Part shown: positions 32,676 through 44,130 of the stretch, one piece after another
Layout: each line of letters starts with the position of its first letter
How positions within the stretch are numbered: the stretch's first letter is position 1
Assembly (NCBI GenBank): GCA_002778195.1
Contig: PCDI01000001.1
Span: 3,807,869-3,871,868 of the forward strand
DNA length: 64,000 bases
Origin: Raffaelea ambrosiae
Taxonomy: Eukaryota; Ascomycota; Sordariomycetes; Ophiostomatales; Ophiostomataceae
Direction: 5' to 3'
Notes under the pieces: model-generated
Databases searched by the model: none
Told to the model about the DNA's origin: nothing
What the model saw: the letters and a program-made list of their open reading frames with translations, nothing else
Program-made: the position numbers and the translations under genes

Positions 32676-34612
32676 TTACAGAAACGCCTGCACCGCCTGC
32701 GTCACGCCGGCCGCGTCCTCCAACACGTGCCAGTGGCCCACCTGCGGGAGCACCACCACCGCCGCCGCCGCCTGGGGCAGCCGGCTCCGGTAGCGCTCGC
32801 AGAGCGCCGGCGGCGACACCTTGTCCTCGTCGCCCGTCACGATCAGCGTGGGCGCGGCCACGTCTTCCACCGGGAGCGTCTCGCGGGCCGACCACGCCAG
32901 CGCCTGGCAGCCCTTGGCGTAGGACTCGGGGTCCTGGCCCAGCAGGCTGAGCCGCACCGCGGCCAGCGTCACGGGACGCGCCTGCTTGGTGTGCGCCGAC
33001 GTGCCGGCCGCGACCACGGCGTCGACCACGGCCGTCATGCCCTGGCGGCGGACCAGCGCCGCGCGCGCCAGAGACGCCTCGGCGGCCGCCGCCGGCAGCG
33101 GCGAGGGCGGCGGCCCGACGAGGACGAGCCTCCGGACCCAGTCCGGGTGGTCGAGGGCAAACCGCAGGACCGCCAGACAGCCCATGGAGTGGCCCAAAAC
33201 CACAGCCGGCCGGGCCGCCGAGACGCCGGCGTGCTGGGCCACGCCGGCAATGTCGGCGGCCAGGGACGCCACCGTGACGGTGTGCAGGGGGTGGGTCGGG
33301 CTGAGGCCGTGGCCTTCCCAGTCAAAGAGGTGGAAGGACACGTCGGCCTGACTGCTGCTGCTGCTGCTGCTGCTGCTGCTCAGGCCCGCAACCAGCGGCG
33401 TCCAGTAGTCCTGGGTGCCGCCGAGCCCATGCACGAACAGCAGCGGCTGGCTGGTGGGGCTGTCCGAGCCGAGGCGCCGGTAGTACAGCGGCTTGCCGCC
33501 GCTGCCGCCGCTGCCGCCGCTGCCGCAGCCGATCGCCGTCAGGCCCACCTGGCCGCCCAGGGAGCGGCCGCCATTGGTGGGCGCAAAGGCCGAAGAAGAA
33601 GCCACGGAAGACGAGCCGGCCGGTGGTCTGGCCACCGTGTTGCGCAGCGTCCCGAGGCCGTCGATGGAGACGGCAATCTCGTCACCGGGCTGGAGATAGA
33701 CGGGCGGCGTGCGGCCAATGCCGACTCCCGCAGGCTGTGCTTCCGTTAGAGATGATTGGGAAGGGGGAAATCAAACGAAAGAAAAGGGAGGGGTCGGGGA
33801 GGACGTACGGTTCCCGTGGCCAGCACGTCGCCCGGCTGCAGGGTCTGCCCGGCCGACAGCGTGGCAATCAGCTCCGGGATGGAAAAGATGAGGTCGTCGG
33901 TGGTGGCATTCTGGCGCAGCTCGCCGTTGACGCGCGTCTGCACGCGCAGCACCGGCGGCAGGTCCTCCTTGGGCACGGCCACGGGCCCCATGGGGCAGAA
34001 CGTGTCGCCCGACTTGCCCAGGAAGAACTGCTTGTGGTCGCGCTGGCGCTCCCGCGCCGTGACGTCGTTGATGATGGTGTAGCCCCACACGTGCGGCCAT
34101 GCCTGCTCGCGGGGGATGGCGCGGCCGGCCCGGCCCACGATCACGCCCAGCTCGCCCTCGTAGTCGAGCGTGGCGGTGAAGCCGCTGTCGTCGTGCGGGT
34201 CGATGGCGGCGCCGTCGGCCACAATGGCGGTGGCCCGCTTGGTGAAGATGACCGGGTGGCTGGGCCGCGCCACCTTGTCCGAGCTGTCAAACCCGGAGCT
34301 GTTGAACTCCTGGGCGTGCTCCATGTAGTTCTTGCCGACGGCCAGGACGTCGCGGCCCGTGAGCGGCGGCAGGAGGGTGACGGAGCCGGCCGGCAGGGGC
34401 GGCCCGGCCGGCAGGAGGGTGTTGTTGCCGCCACCGCTGCTGCTGCTGCTGCTGGCGGCCTCGATGACCTGGTAGAGGTCGGCCACCGGCGTGCCAGACG
34501 CAAAGCTCAGCGGCTGGATGGCCCTGGATGCCAGGTCCAGATGGCCGACACGCGGCCGGCCGGTCTCCGGCTCGACATAGGAGACATAGTTGGTGAGTCT
34601 GGGGGATGCCAT
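32676..34612 (-). CDS. Fumarylacetoacetase-family (FAH) domain fused to an alpha/beta-hydrolase
   Basis: One 620-residue two-domain enzyme. Model: complement(join(32676..33734,33809..34612)), phase-0 intron, donor GTACGT, branch CTAAC, acceptor CAG. Residues 1-310 are an FAH/acylpyruvase-type domain: LAVGKNYMEHA, DYEGELGVIVG, GYTIINDVTARERQ, FLGKSGDTFCPMGP, and LATGT joined across the intron to PAGVGIGRTPPVYLQPGDEI. After a Gly/Ser-rich linker, residues 355-620 are an alpha/beta hydrolase with the oxyanion motif LLFVHGLGG, nucleophile GHSMG, acid near TGDEDK, and His in GHWHVLED. Two serine runs (near 34440 and 33360) are probable loop insertions. Bacterial meta-cleavage pathways use separate enzymes of these two families, so sequential steps on one ring-cleavage product are possible; that is inference. 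Confidence 0.9.
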
Positions 34613-35450
34613 ATTGCTGTTTTGTTTGGTTTTGTCTGGTTTGCTCGCTTGTTTGTTTGCATATAGCAGTAGGGAAACAGCAACAAAGGGATGGAGCAGC
34701 AGGGTTGGAACGAGCTCTCTTGTATGGTTTTTTTTTTCCTTTTTCTGTTTCTTCCCACTGGCTTCTACAATCGCCTCGCTCGTCTCTCTGGACGGTGTCT
34801 GGAAGCTGTCTTAATAGGGAAATACCAGGGGCCAAATACACACAATGCAGCTGAGCTCACAAGTGACGATCCGAGGCTAGCGAGTCAAACGTCATCGCAG
34901 ATAGGCGGCGAAAGACGGTGGAGGGCGGAGATGGTGGAGACTGGGAGACCTTGCCGAGTGGGTCTTTGTGGCCTTTTTGGGGCGGGGGTGGCTTGCATCG
35001 TAGAATCGCAGTCCCGTTTGGCTTGCAGCTGGGGGCTCCAGGCTCGGCAGATTGCGCAGGCCCCGGATGTCTCTAGACAGACATTGGCATTGTTTGGAGA
35101 ACGGTGGCATTGGCAAATGACAAGAGCACAAGGCATTGTGCAGGGGTGGGTGGCACAACGGGTTCTCCAACAAGTCAATGAATTCAAATAAAGTGCAATA
35201 AAAGAGGAAAATAATGAGAAAAATAATGAGAAAAATAAATGAGAAAAGCGAAAGAGGAAAAGAAAAATAACAACAGACCAGGGAGCGAAAGAGTGTAGCC
35301 GGGCTTGATAAAAAGGCGATGCTCCCGTGTACGTCTAGACCGCAACGTGTTCTCCCACTCTGCGACTGTTTTGTTTTCGATTCGTCTTCACGCATGCAAA
35401 GCGTGCTTTCTCTTCGCCGCGCCTTGAATTCGTCGTGATCACCCGTCCCC
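34613..35450. other. Divergent intergenic region
   Basis: Upstream of the FAH-hydrolase fusion (minus) and the acetate-transporter homologue (plus). It contains an A-rich stretch with GAGAAAAATAAT repeats near 35210-35245. No gene supported. Confidence 0.5.
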
Positions 35451-36304
35451 ATGCCTTCGAGCCAGTCCTCCCAACCGCCCAAGATGGCCGAGGCCTCCTC
35501 CTACCAGGACAGCCCGGACCTCGAGCCGGCACGCACCGCCGGCGGCCACGTCGAAGACCGCGACCAGCCCGGCCTCCCGGTGGTCCACCGCCGCCTCGCC
35601 AACGCGGCGCCGCTGGGCCTGCTCTCCTTTGCCACCGGCATGTTCCTCATCTCCAGCTTCGGGCTGCACGCCCGCGGCATCCAGACGCCCAACGTCATGA
35701 TCTCGGTGCTCATCTTCTTCGGCGGCATCTGCCAGTACCTCGTCTGCATCATGGAGTTTGTGTCCGGCAACACGTTTGGCTGCGTCGTCTTTGCGTCCTA
35801 CGGCGCCTTCAACGTGTCCTACAGCATGATCTACCTGCCCGGCTCGGGCATCATCGCCGCCTACACGGACCCGACCACGGGCGCCCTCGGCCCCGACTTC
35901 AACCAGGCCATTGCGCTGTACCTCTGGGCCTGGTTCATCCTGACGGTGCTCTTCACCGTGGGCGCCGTGCGCAGCTCCTGGGTGCTGTTCCTGGACCTGG
36001 CCGTGCTGGACGTGACTCTGCTCCTGCTGGCCGTCGGCTTCATGGTCGGCAGCACCCCGACGCTGACGGCGGGATATGCCGTGGGCTATGGCGTCTCATT
36101 TTTGAGCTGTAAGTTTTTTTTTTTTGGTTCTTCTCTCCCGTGTCTGCGAGTACAGCACACACCGAAAGAAAAAAAAGACCGAAAAAACCCCCCCCGCATA
36201 TGCAAAAGTATTGACACCTTCTAGATTGGGCCGGCTGTGCTGGCCTATATGCTGGCGATACGACTCCGTTCAACGTCCCTGTCTTTCCGCTTGTGAAAGA
36301 GTAA
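35451..36304 (+). CDS. GPR1/FUN34/YaaH-family acetate transporter
   Basis: Six-helix plasma-membrane protein of the acetate/ammonium transporter family (yeast Ato/Ady2-like). Model: join(35451..36108,36225..36304), 245 residues; donor GTAAGT, acceptor TTCTAG. The family signature NPAPLGL appears as NAAPLGLLSFA near residues 51-57. Next come six hydrophobic segments, including FFGGICQYLVCIMEF, GAFNVSYSMIYLPGSGI and FILTVLFTVGAV. The short second exon supplies the conserved aromatic end WAGCAGLYAG and a hydrophobic tail VPVFPLVKE. Location near catabolic enzymes fits uptake or efflux of acetate, but coupling is inferred. Confidence 0.92.
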
Positions 36305-37194
36305 CGATTGCAAGAAACGAATATGGGCATGGAAAAGGGGGCCGGGGGGGGAGGGCCTATGCTGGCATGGCAGTACAGGACTGCAGTACGGGATTGCATA
36401 CAGAACAGGACGACAGTACGGGGCAATGGAGGAGGGGGGGCGTGTAAGGGGACATCAAACCGATCCGCACGAAAAGCAATACTTGTCCCGTTCAAAGTCA
36501 CATCCAAAATGCTACATGGCAGATTGTATCATGCAGGCCAGCCATTGAGCTTACGGCCATATCCAATGACCAGCCATGGCGTCGTGACCAGTCATAACCA
36601 GCCGCGACCGGTCAAGGCCGTTGCTGCTTATCATTGACAAATAAACCGATGTGTTGTCAGATTTGGCCCAAATGCAATCCACCCTTGGCAAGGGCACGGC
36701 GGCTACGGGGGGGACGAAGAAGACCAACCCCCAAGCCCAAACAAGAAAAAAAAAAATAAAGGGCTACTGTGCACCCCCCCTCCCCGATAGCTTCTGCGGG
36801 AGCTCGGCTGGCCATCCGTGCCGCAGGGGGTGGGCGGACGGGCCACTTTCGATCCCGTATGAGGGTACTCGTACAGGGCAGGGAGGCGGGCAAAAGGGCA
36901 GTCTAGTTGTGCCGTGTGGGCGGTGGTTGGCTGGCATGGGCTGGTGTGGTTCGTGGATTCCCACATAAAGTGTCCGCCTTCTCCGCACTTCTCCTTGGTT
37001 TTTACCCTTTGCTTCCCCAGACAGAATCCTCCCCCAGTGAGTGGCCCAAATCCTTCTCGCCCACCACACTAACACCAATCCAGCTTCGTTCCCTTCCTGC
37101 AACAGCCGTTGTGTGAGCTGAGGGTAGAAAAAAGAAAAGAGAGAGAGAGAGAGATAGATCTGCCCTACCCCCTTTTCGAGATAAGAACGACACC
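36305..37194. other. Intergenic region and 5' leader of the following regulator
   Basis: Several imperfect GACCAGYCAT repeats near 36568-36615, a (GA)n microsatellite at 37138-37158 in the probable 5' leader, and G/C-rich runs. No gene supported. Confidence 0.5.
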
Positions 37195-40027
37195 ATGCCG
37201 GCCCAGGTCCATCGTCGCATGCCGCTAAGCTGCGAGCCTTGCCGGGAACGGAAGATCCGCTGTGCGCGGAACCCGGTCCCCGGCAATCCATGTGCCAGCT
37301 GCGTCCGGCGCGGCGTCCCCCCCAACCAATGCATATTCCTGCGCGACGTGTATGCCCGGACGAGCGGCAGCGGCAGCGGCACGGCAGGCAACGTGGCTGC
37401 CGGGAACGCGGCCAACCACAACAGCACGCCACAGTACGGAACCACGGGCCCTTACCAACCGCACCATGGGACCACGCCGCCCAACTACGGCCTCCACAAC
37501 CACAGCACCGTGGCCAGCACCGGCAGCAGCAGCAGCAGCAGCACCGGCAGCAGTCCCAGCAACGAAGAGCTCCTGGCCCGCATCCACAAGCTCGAGGCCA
37601 TCGTCTCCGCCAGCGCCAACAACAGCAACAACAACAGCCACCACTTCCAGCCCACCCCGGCCGCCACCGGCGCCTCCTCAGCCACCACGGCCGCCACCGC
37701 CACCGCCTCAACGACGACGACGACGACAAGCGGCACATCGCCCTCGCTGTCCGCCTCGGACGGTCCGTCCTCCTCGCCCGCCACGACGCGGTCCGCCGAA
37801 AGCAGCGCCGCGTCGTCGGACGTGCGGGGGCTCATCATCCGGTCCGCCTCGGGCCATGAGCGGTACGTGCCCCGGTCGTCCATGTGGTCGTCCGTGCTCG
37901 AGGGCAGCTCCATGGCCGATGGCGTGGACCCGGGAGGATGGGACGCGTTTCCCAGCAGCGGAGGCCCCCCCCCCGAAGCCGCCAGCACCTCGTGGGGTGT
38001 GGCGACCGCCGACACCGTGTCCAAATACGAGTTCCCCTTCACGCCCCCAGCGTCTTCCATGGACATGGACAGCCTCCTGTCCAGCCTGCCGGCCATGTCT
38101 CACTGTGACGCGCTCAAGGACCTGTACTTTGACGTGTTTGCCCCAGCAAGTATTTGTCTTTTTTTTTCATTTTTTTTTCATCATAAGCATACTCATAATC
38201 ATACTCGTCATCATACCCCAAAAATCATGTACGCGTCTAACCCACAAAAAAATTAAAAATAAAAACAGCTCTTCCACACCCTCCACGACCCAACCTTCAT
38301 GGCCGACTATGCTCGCTTCCGCGCCCAGCCCGACGCCGCCCCCAAATCGTGGCTGGCCCTGCTGTACATCATCCTGAGCATCGCCGTCCTGGCCCTCGAC
38401 ACCAGCAGCCCCCTCCTGCAAGACCTCGGCGGGCACCGCGGCGGCCCGGCAAGTGCCACCCGCAATGTCGCCGTGCTGACCGCCCGCTTCCGCGCCGCCG
38501 CCATGCGCTGCCTCGAGGCCGACCACTACCTCTGGCGCCACAGCCTGCACACGCTCCAGGCCCTGCTGCTGCTGGTGTACGGAATCAACCACAGCCACGG
38601 CCAGTCGTGGGCGCTGCTGGGCCTCGTGCGGAACATGGCCATGGCCATGGGCTGCCACATCGACCCGGACCATCTCGTCGTGCAGGAGGAGGAGGCGACG
38701 ACGGCGGCAGCGGCCGCGGCGGCGACGGGCGGGCGCAGGCACCGGTTCGACATTGTCGCGGCCGAGCAGCGCCGGCGCTGCTGGGCGGCCCTCACGATGC
38801 TGTACGTGATCCAGAACACCACCATGGGCAGCATCGACCCCACGCCGCCGGCGGTCGACGGCGTGCGTCTGCCGCTGGACGTCAACGACGTCCAGCTCAT
38901 CGAGGGAAGCCAGGCCATGCAGACCCTGCAGACCATGCAGACCATGCAGACCCTACACACCCCGGCGGCGGCCAGCACCCCCTGCACGCAGATGACCTAC
39001 TTGCTGTACAAGTTCCGCCTCTACGGCATCTGCTCGCGCATCTGCCACGAACTGTTCAGCAGCCGCCATGTCTCCTCTTCTTTTTCGGTGCCGCCCTACG
39101 CCGTCGTCGCCCGTCTCGACGATGAGATTGCCGGCCTGCAGCAGACCTGGCAGCGGCGGTACGAGATCGACACGCAGAATGCCCCGCGCATCACGCTGCC
39201 CGTGCACCACACCATGCACCTGCACATCCTCTTCGGCTACTCGCACCAGCTGCGGCTGCTGCTGCACCGGCCCATGCTGCTGGTGAAGCAGGACACCCGA
39301 TCCCGGGGGCCCCCCTCCCCCTCACCACCACCACCACAGCCACCACCACCATCTTCAGCGTCGTCGTCGTCGTCGTCGTCGTATTCGCGTACCCGGTGCG
39401 TGGAGAGCGCGCTGGCCCTGCTGTCGATCCAGCGGATCCTGTTCGAGAGCGACGCCTTCCGACCTTTCCGGTGGTACACGTACGGCCTAGGAAGCTTCCA
39501 TGCGTTCCACGCGGCCGTGCTGCTGGCCTATGTGTACGGCACGCGCGGCCGCGAAGACACGGTGGACGGCATGATTCCGATGGCCAGGCTGTACAAAGAA
39601 GTGGCCGAGTCTGTCGAGGTGTTTTCGGGTCTGGCCGCCACAGGCATGAGCCGGATCTCGGAAAAGGCGGCCACCGTGCTTCGTCGGTTGCTTCAGTATG
39701 TTTTTGTCCCCTTGTCCCGGGGCATCGAAGAGACGTCCCTTGTGTATGTGTAACTATGTGGTCTGACAAGACAGATCCTCCTTGTTTGCGCCAACGATCC
39801 AAGCACCGCCAATACCCCAGCAGAGCCTGACGCCGCCATCATCCAACTCCATGGAAGCTGGCCTCCGTCGTTCGGGCGCCATGGTCCTCAGCCAAGACCC
39901 CTATTGTAATGATACGGCCAACCAGCAGCTCGAGGCTGTCTTTGGCTCCCTGCAGGCCCACCAGTGGCTGTCGCCCGGTGCCATCCAGTGGGACGACTGG
40001 GATGTTTTCATGGCATATGGGGACTGA
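37195..40027 (+). CDS. Zn2Cys6 fungal transcription factor
   Basis: Nuclear regulator of 876 residues. Model: join(37195..38145,38269..39695,39775..40027). Residues 13-46 form the binuclear zinc cluster (LSCEPCRERKIRC, then CASCVRRG). A long Ser/Thr/Asn/Gly-rich linker follows. The fungal-specific middle homology domain starts where intron 1 joins YFDVFAP to LFHTLHDPTF and continues through LLVYGINHSHGQSWALLGLVRNMAMAMG (split here for length: RNMAMAMGCHID). Intron 1 uses a non-standard GC donor (GCAAGT) with branch CTAAC; a GT donor would break the frame. Intron 2 (39696..39774) has GTATGT and ACAG and leads to an acidic tail QWDDWDVFMAYGD. Immediately convergent with another Zn2Cys6 gene. 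Confidence 0.9.
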
Positions 40028-40306
40028 AGGGTGCGTTGGAAAAGGTCGATAATGCACAGAATCTAAAAAAAATCGTAATTCATCATTCCGGAAACGACCG
40101 TAGAGCTTTCCGCGTTGCCCTGCCTCCCAGAGAGACAATGTCCAGGAATAATGTTCCGAAACCAGACTGTAGAGGGTTTTTTTGGGAGGGTTTTTTTTTT
40201 TGTGTTTTTTTTTTGTGTTTTTTTTTTGGTTTGTTTTTCGTCTTCACTCTCCTCGAGACACACAGATGCTCTCACGACACACAAGTGTTCTCGCGACACA
40301 CAGTGT
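40028..40306. other. Convergent 3' intergenic region
   Basis: Separates the ends of two Zn2Cys6 genes; strongly T-rich, with TTTTTTTTGTG repeats at 40190-40235. Confidence 0.6.
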
Positions 40307-42295
40307 TCACATAATCATCGTCCCCAGCTCTGGGAGCGACGCCGTCCAGCGCTTCTCTTGCCGCGTAGCCCAGAGCTGCGGCAGAGCTGCGACCGCCCGC
40401 GACACGTTGGCGTAGCCGGTCGCGTGGTAGATGCGTTGCAGCACATCGACAAAGAACTGCCGGTCGTCCTCGCCCTGCGCCTCGGCCGCACCCACAAAGG
40501 CCGGCCACACCACGGTGTGGCCCGCATTGACGGCCGGGTCGATGCGTTCGAGGAGCGCCCGCAGCTCCGCCATCTTGGCCGCGATGCGTTCTTCCACGTC
40601 TGCGGTGGCTGGGTCATCTGTTGGTGCCACCGCGTCGGATGCTCCCACCGGGCCTGATGCTCCCACCGGGTCTGATGCTCCCACCGGGTCTGAGGCTCCC
40701 GCCGGGCTTGATGCTCCCACCGGGTCTGATGCTCCCACCGGGCCTGATGCTCCCACCAAGTCTGGTGGTCCCGCCGGGTCTGATGCTCCCAGGCCTGATG
40801 GTCCCGACGGATTCGATGGTCCCGGCGATTCCGACGTTCCCCCGGCCCGCAGCAGATAAATGTCGGAGCTGCACTGCCAGATGCTCGCAAGCAGCTCGAG
40901 CATGCTGTGGCCGAGCAGGGTCTCCTCCGCGGGTCGGATGGGCGGCAGGCGCAGCGGCTGCTGCCGGGGCGCGTACTGCTCAAAGTTGTTCGCCGGTGCC
41001 GGGGTGGCGGTCTGCTGAAAGCCCTGGACGCCAGCCGACTCGGCCATCGCGGGCCCGGCAAAGAAGGTGATGAGGGTCGACTGGTAGAAGAGGAACTGGC
41101 GAAGGGGCGAGGAGAAGGAAGACGCGCTGTCGTCCAGCCCTTCTCCCATCTGGGTGCTGGCCTCGAGAAAGGAGGCCAGCATGCGGTACAGGACGAGAAC
41201 GTGTTCGTGTCCGGTGACGAGGTCGCCGATGACGAGCAGCAGCACGACGGTCCAGCTGAGGTCGTCGAGGTGGTGGTGGCGACGACGGTTGTGGGCCGCC
41301 CCAGCAGCAGCAGCGGCAGCAGCAGCAGCAGTCGCCGCCTCGGCTCCCTCCCGCAGTCTGCGGATGATGACGTCGCGGCCCACCTCGGCGCGGGCCCGCA
41401 GTTCCGGGGTGCCTTGCCGGTTGGCCAAGTGGAACGCGGCGACGACACAGACGGTGCGCTTGAGAATGGGGGACTGGACGGCGCGCGGCAGGATCTGGTG
41501 GCGGTAGCCGTTGGCTTCGTCGTCGATCATGAGCATGACGGGCGAGACGTGGTCGGCGACTGGGAGAGGTTGCGTGTGAGAAGGGGTCGGCGAGCTATGA
41601 ACAGAACGGCGCAGACGAGCAAGGAATAAAATAAATTCAAAAATAAATTCAAAAAATCAAAATATGTAAAAAAAACAAAAGAAGAAAAAAAATATTTAAA
41701 AAAATTCGAAAAATTCGAATTCAAAAAAATCAAAGAAAACTGAAAGAAACATACAGTGGCCAAACAAGAGACGCACGCGGCGGTCCCCGTCGGCAAGAAT
41801 GGGCGGCAACCGCAATGCTGGAGGTCCGTCCCGCCTGTTGATAAGGTCCATCAATGCGGAAGAAGGTGAGGTTGGCCGAGACGGGATGGGAGCTTCTTGG
41901 TTCGTCGCAACGTCCTCTGATTCGCCCCGCAGGCCCCCGCTGCTGACTGTCTCTGCCTCTGCCCCGGCTGCTGCCTTGGTGTCGGACTCGCCCGGCCCAG
42001 GGGCCGCTTGCTGCTGCTTTCTCCGTCGTCTTGGCTGGCTTGGCCCGTTGACCCACTGAAGTTCCCTTGCCGGGCCAGACTCTTGGACGACCAGAGACTG
42101 CTCGGCTGCCGTAGACGGTCCACTGTTGGCCTGGTTGGCGAAGCGGTAGCGAATGCCGTAGCCCGGGCAGGCGAGGTTCTTCTTCCGGCACTTGTCGCAG
42201 TGCGGCTTGGTCTGGTCGCAGATGATACGCCGCTTCATGCAGTTGTAGCAGCCCTGTCGCGAAGGCCGAGACGGCCGCGGCGTGTCGGACGACAT
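40307..42295 (-). CDS. Zn2Cys6 fungal transcription factor with hexapeptide repeats
   Basis: Regulator of 597 residues. Model: complement(join(40307..41559,41755..42295)), donor GTATGT, acceptor CCCAG. Residues 15-44 are the zinc cluster: GCYNCMKRRIICD, then CDKCRKKNLAC, with the CPGYGIRY end typical of the broad fungal C6 family. The C-terminal exon is a fungal_trans_2-type region (ADHVSPVMLMIDDEANGYR). A long insertion near residues 445-510 consists of about ten VGASDP-like hexapeptides. The 195-bp intron is unusually AT-rich, with repeated GAATTCGAATTTTTCGAA. The start at 42295 places the zinc cluster near the N-terminus as usual. The gene is flanked upstream by degraded amine-oxidase and permease genes that it may once have controlled. 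Confidence 0.9.
40626..40830 (-). repeat. 18-bp coding repeat (VGASDP hexapeptide)
   Basis: About ten imperfect copies of an 18-bp unit (plus-strand core GATGCTCCCACCGGG) encode repeating Gly-Ala-Ser-Asp-Pro-Val units in the regulator's C-terminal half. Confidence 0.9.
41620..41750 (-). repeat. AT-rich repeat block in an intron
   Basis: Repeats of AAATTCAAAAAT and AAATTCGAA fill most of a 195-bp intron in an otherwise GC-rich gene. Confidence 0.75.
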
Positions 42296-42639
42296 AGTTG
42301 GTGTGCTGTCATGAAAGCGAATATCCCAGGCCGGGCAAAAGGAAGGAGAAGAAGCACAACAGGTCGACAAGAGGGAAGGGGGGGGGGGGGTACGCACCCG
42401 GGTCTCGCAAAAGCGGAGGCGTAATTGGGCCAAGAAAAAGAAGGAAAAAAAGGAACCGAAACAGAACTAAAGGCGGCAGCCAGTCCAAGACGAAAGTCCA
42501 GGCCTTCCCCAAACGCTGCGCTAACACCCAGCAGCACTTGCTGACTGTGGCGCTGCAGGAGCTTCAGCCTCACTGGCCAGTTCTCGACCATTCTCCCGTA
42601 CTGTTCGTGTTCTGCTACATGCGACCAACGCCCCCTCCT

Positions 42640-43075
42640 GCTACAACTTGCCCATCCGCTTCCGTGGCCCGACCTCGCCTCGAATCGCTCCTCCGACACC
42701 AGCTTGGCCACCCGTCCGCCGTCCTCGATCGCCCCGCCCGTGAACCCGCGCCAGACCAGCGCCCAGTCGGCGCTCGCAAACCAAAACATTGCCGCGGTGT
42801 GCGCGCTGCGGATCCAGATACTGCGGCGACATGCCCGGCCTCAGCCACCCCCACACGTTGCTGTCGGCATGCGGTGGGCCACGTATGTCATGGGGAACAT
42901 GCCGACGACCATACCGACGACCATGCCGACGGACAGAATGCTGCTGCACCTGTTGTACTGGTCGCCCACCAGCCCATTGTCGGACCGGAAATCGTACAGG
43001 GCAGCGGTGGCCAGCTCGACCTTGTCGATGGCGCCCAGCGTGGTTGTGAAGGTAAGCTCGACGAAGCCGTCCTTG
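42640..43075 (-). pseudogene. Dal5-like MFS permease fragment
   Basis: TTTLGAIDKVELATAALYDF, then LVGDQYNRCSSILSVGMVVG and MFPMTYVAHRM, match helices 1-2 of anion/allantoate (Dal5-type) permeases. A 15-base duplication produces GMVVGMVVG. Downstream, RSAHTAAMFWFASADW continues in other frames and then fades out. Only the first quarter of the family remains. It is joined in frame to the amine-oxidase remnant on its 5' side. Confidence 0.65.
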
Positions 43076-44130
43076 TGCCAATTGTGGAACCCCACACGCC
43101 GGGTCTTGTCTGGCGGCAGGCCGAAGCGCTCCCAGGCCACCGGGTAGGCAAACGCCAGCAGCGAGCGCACGGCCGGGTCGGCCACCTCGACGTGCATCTT
43201 GACGACCTGGTTGACGTGGCCGAGGCGGGATGCCTCAAGCTTGGCGGCCGCCAGCGGGGGGCACAAAGCCGACCCTGTGGAAGACATTGAGTGGCGCCAT
43301 GCAGATATGGCATGGCTGGTGCTGGAGAGGGGGGGGGGGTCCCTGGGGTCCCTGACGACCCCGACGGCGACGTTCTGGGCCGCACTTCGACCCAGGGATC
43401 TTGGTTGACGACGCCAGCTGCCGGGCGTGTCAAAGGTGTAGCGCAGCTTGCCCATGGTTAGGTGTAGGTCAGGCCGAGCGCCATGAGCGGGGTGTAGTCG
43501 TAGCCCATGGGGGGCCCCACCAGCGCAGCAGCTCAAAGAACGACGAGGTTCTCCCAGGAACCGCCGCAGGTGGTGGGCAGGAACGCCTCGGGAACGGTGC
43601 GCTCCAGGGGCGCCCGATTGTCCGCGATCGCAGCGAAGCAATCGGCGACGCCCATCGTGTCGTAGGGGGGGGGCAACGGGCTGCGGCGTGGAAGTGCGGG
43701 CGTCCTGGCCGCCAACGTTGACCGTCGTGCGGAGGCCCGACGCGGAGATGGCATCCTGGACAAGATGTGGCAAGCCATTGTCGTCCTCGGCCCTGCAGCC
43801 TTTCCAGGTTCGGGGCTTGGGGGGTACACTCTCTTTGTCGTGCCTCTGATTGTCTCGGCTCATTCTACCTAGCCGGGGCTGTCCGCGTTGGCCGTGCAGT
43901 GGCTGGCACCGCCCTCGTTTACGGGCGCGATCTCCAGCGTAGCCGCCGCCCATGGCCATGACGTCAAAGAGGTCGTCTGTCTTGCCGACATGGGCGGACG
44001 ACTGGATGATGGCCAAAGAGGGGGCGCCGGCCCGGAGCCCCTCCTCGGGTATCCAGTGGTAGCCGCCATGTTTTGTGTTGCCGAAGATGGCCACGGGGAA
44101 GCTGAACGAGCCCCAAGCTCACAGGACAAA
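43076..44130 (-). pseudogene. Flavin monoamine oxidase (MAO-N type) remnant
   Basis: Ordered pieces of a fungal FAD amine oxidase are scattered over several frames: TKHGGYHWIPEEGL and GAPSLAIIQSSAHVGKTDDL, then FDVMAMGGGYAG (a degraded GxGxxG), an apparent deletion of the FAD-loop region, YDTMGVADCFAAIADN with LPTTCGGSWEN, then (shifted) FELLRWW and GYDYTPLMALGL, GKLRYTFDTP, APLNVFHRVGF, ASRLGHVNQVVKMHVEV, and finally GFHNWHKDGFVEL. At least four frame changes and stops are needed, so this is not a functional gene. It lies about 3 kb from an intact copper amine oxidase. Confidence 0.75.

Noticed and set aside
32007..33749. 580-codon plus-strand ORF over the cytochrome b5 and hydrolase loci
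   Set aside because: The cytochrome b5 protein is encoded in the frame starting at 32012; this frame shows no domain and continues antisense to the FAH-hydrolase gene.
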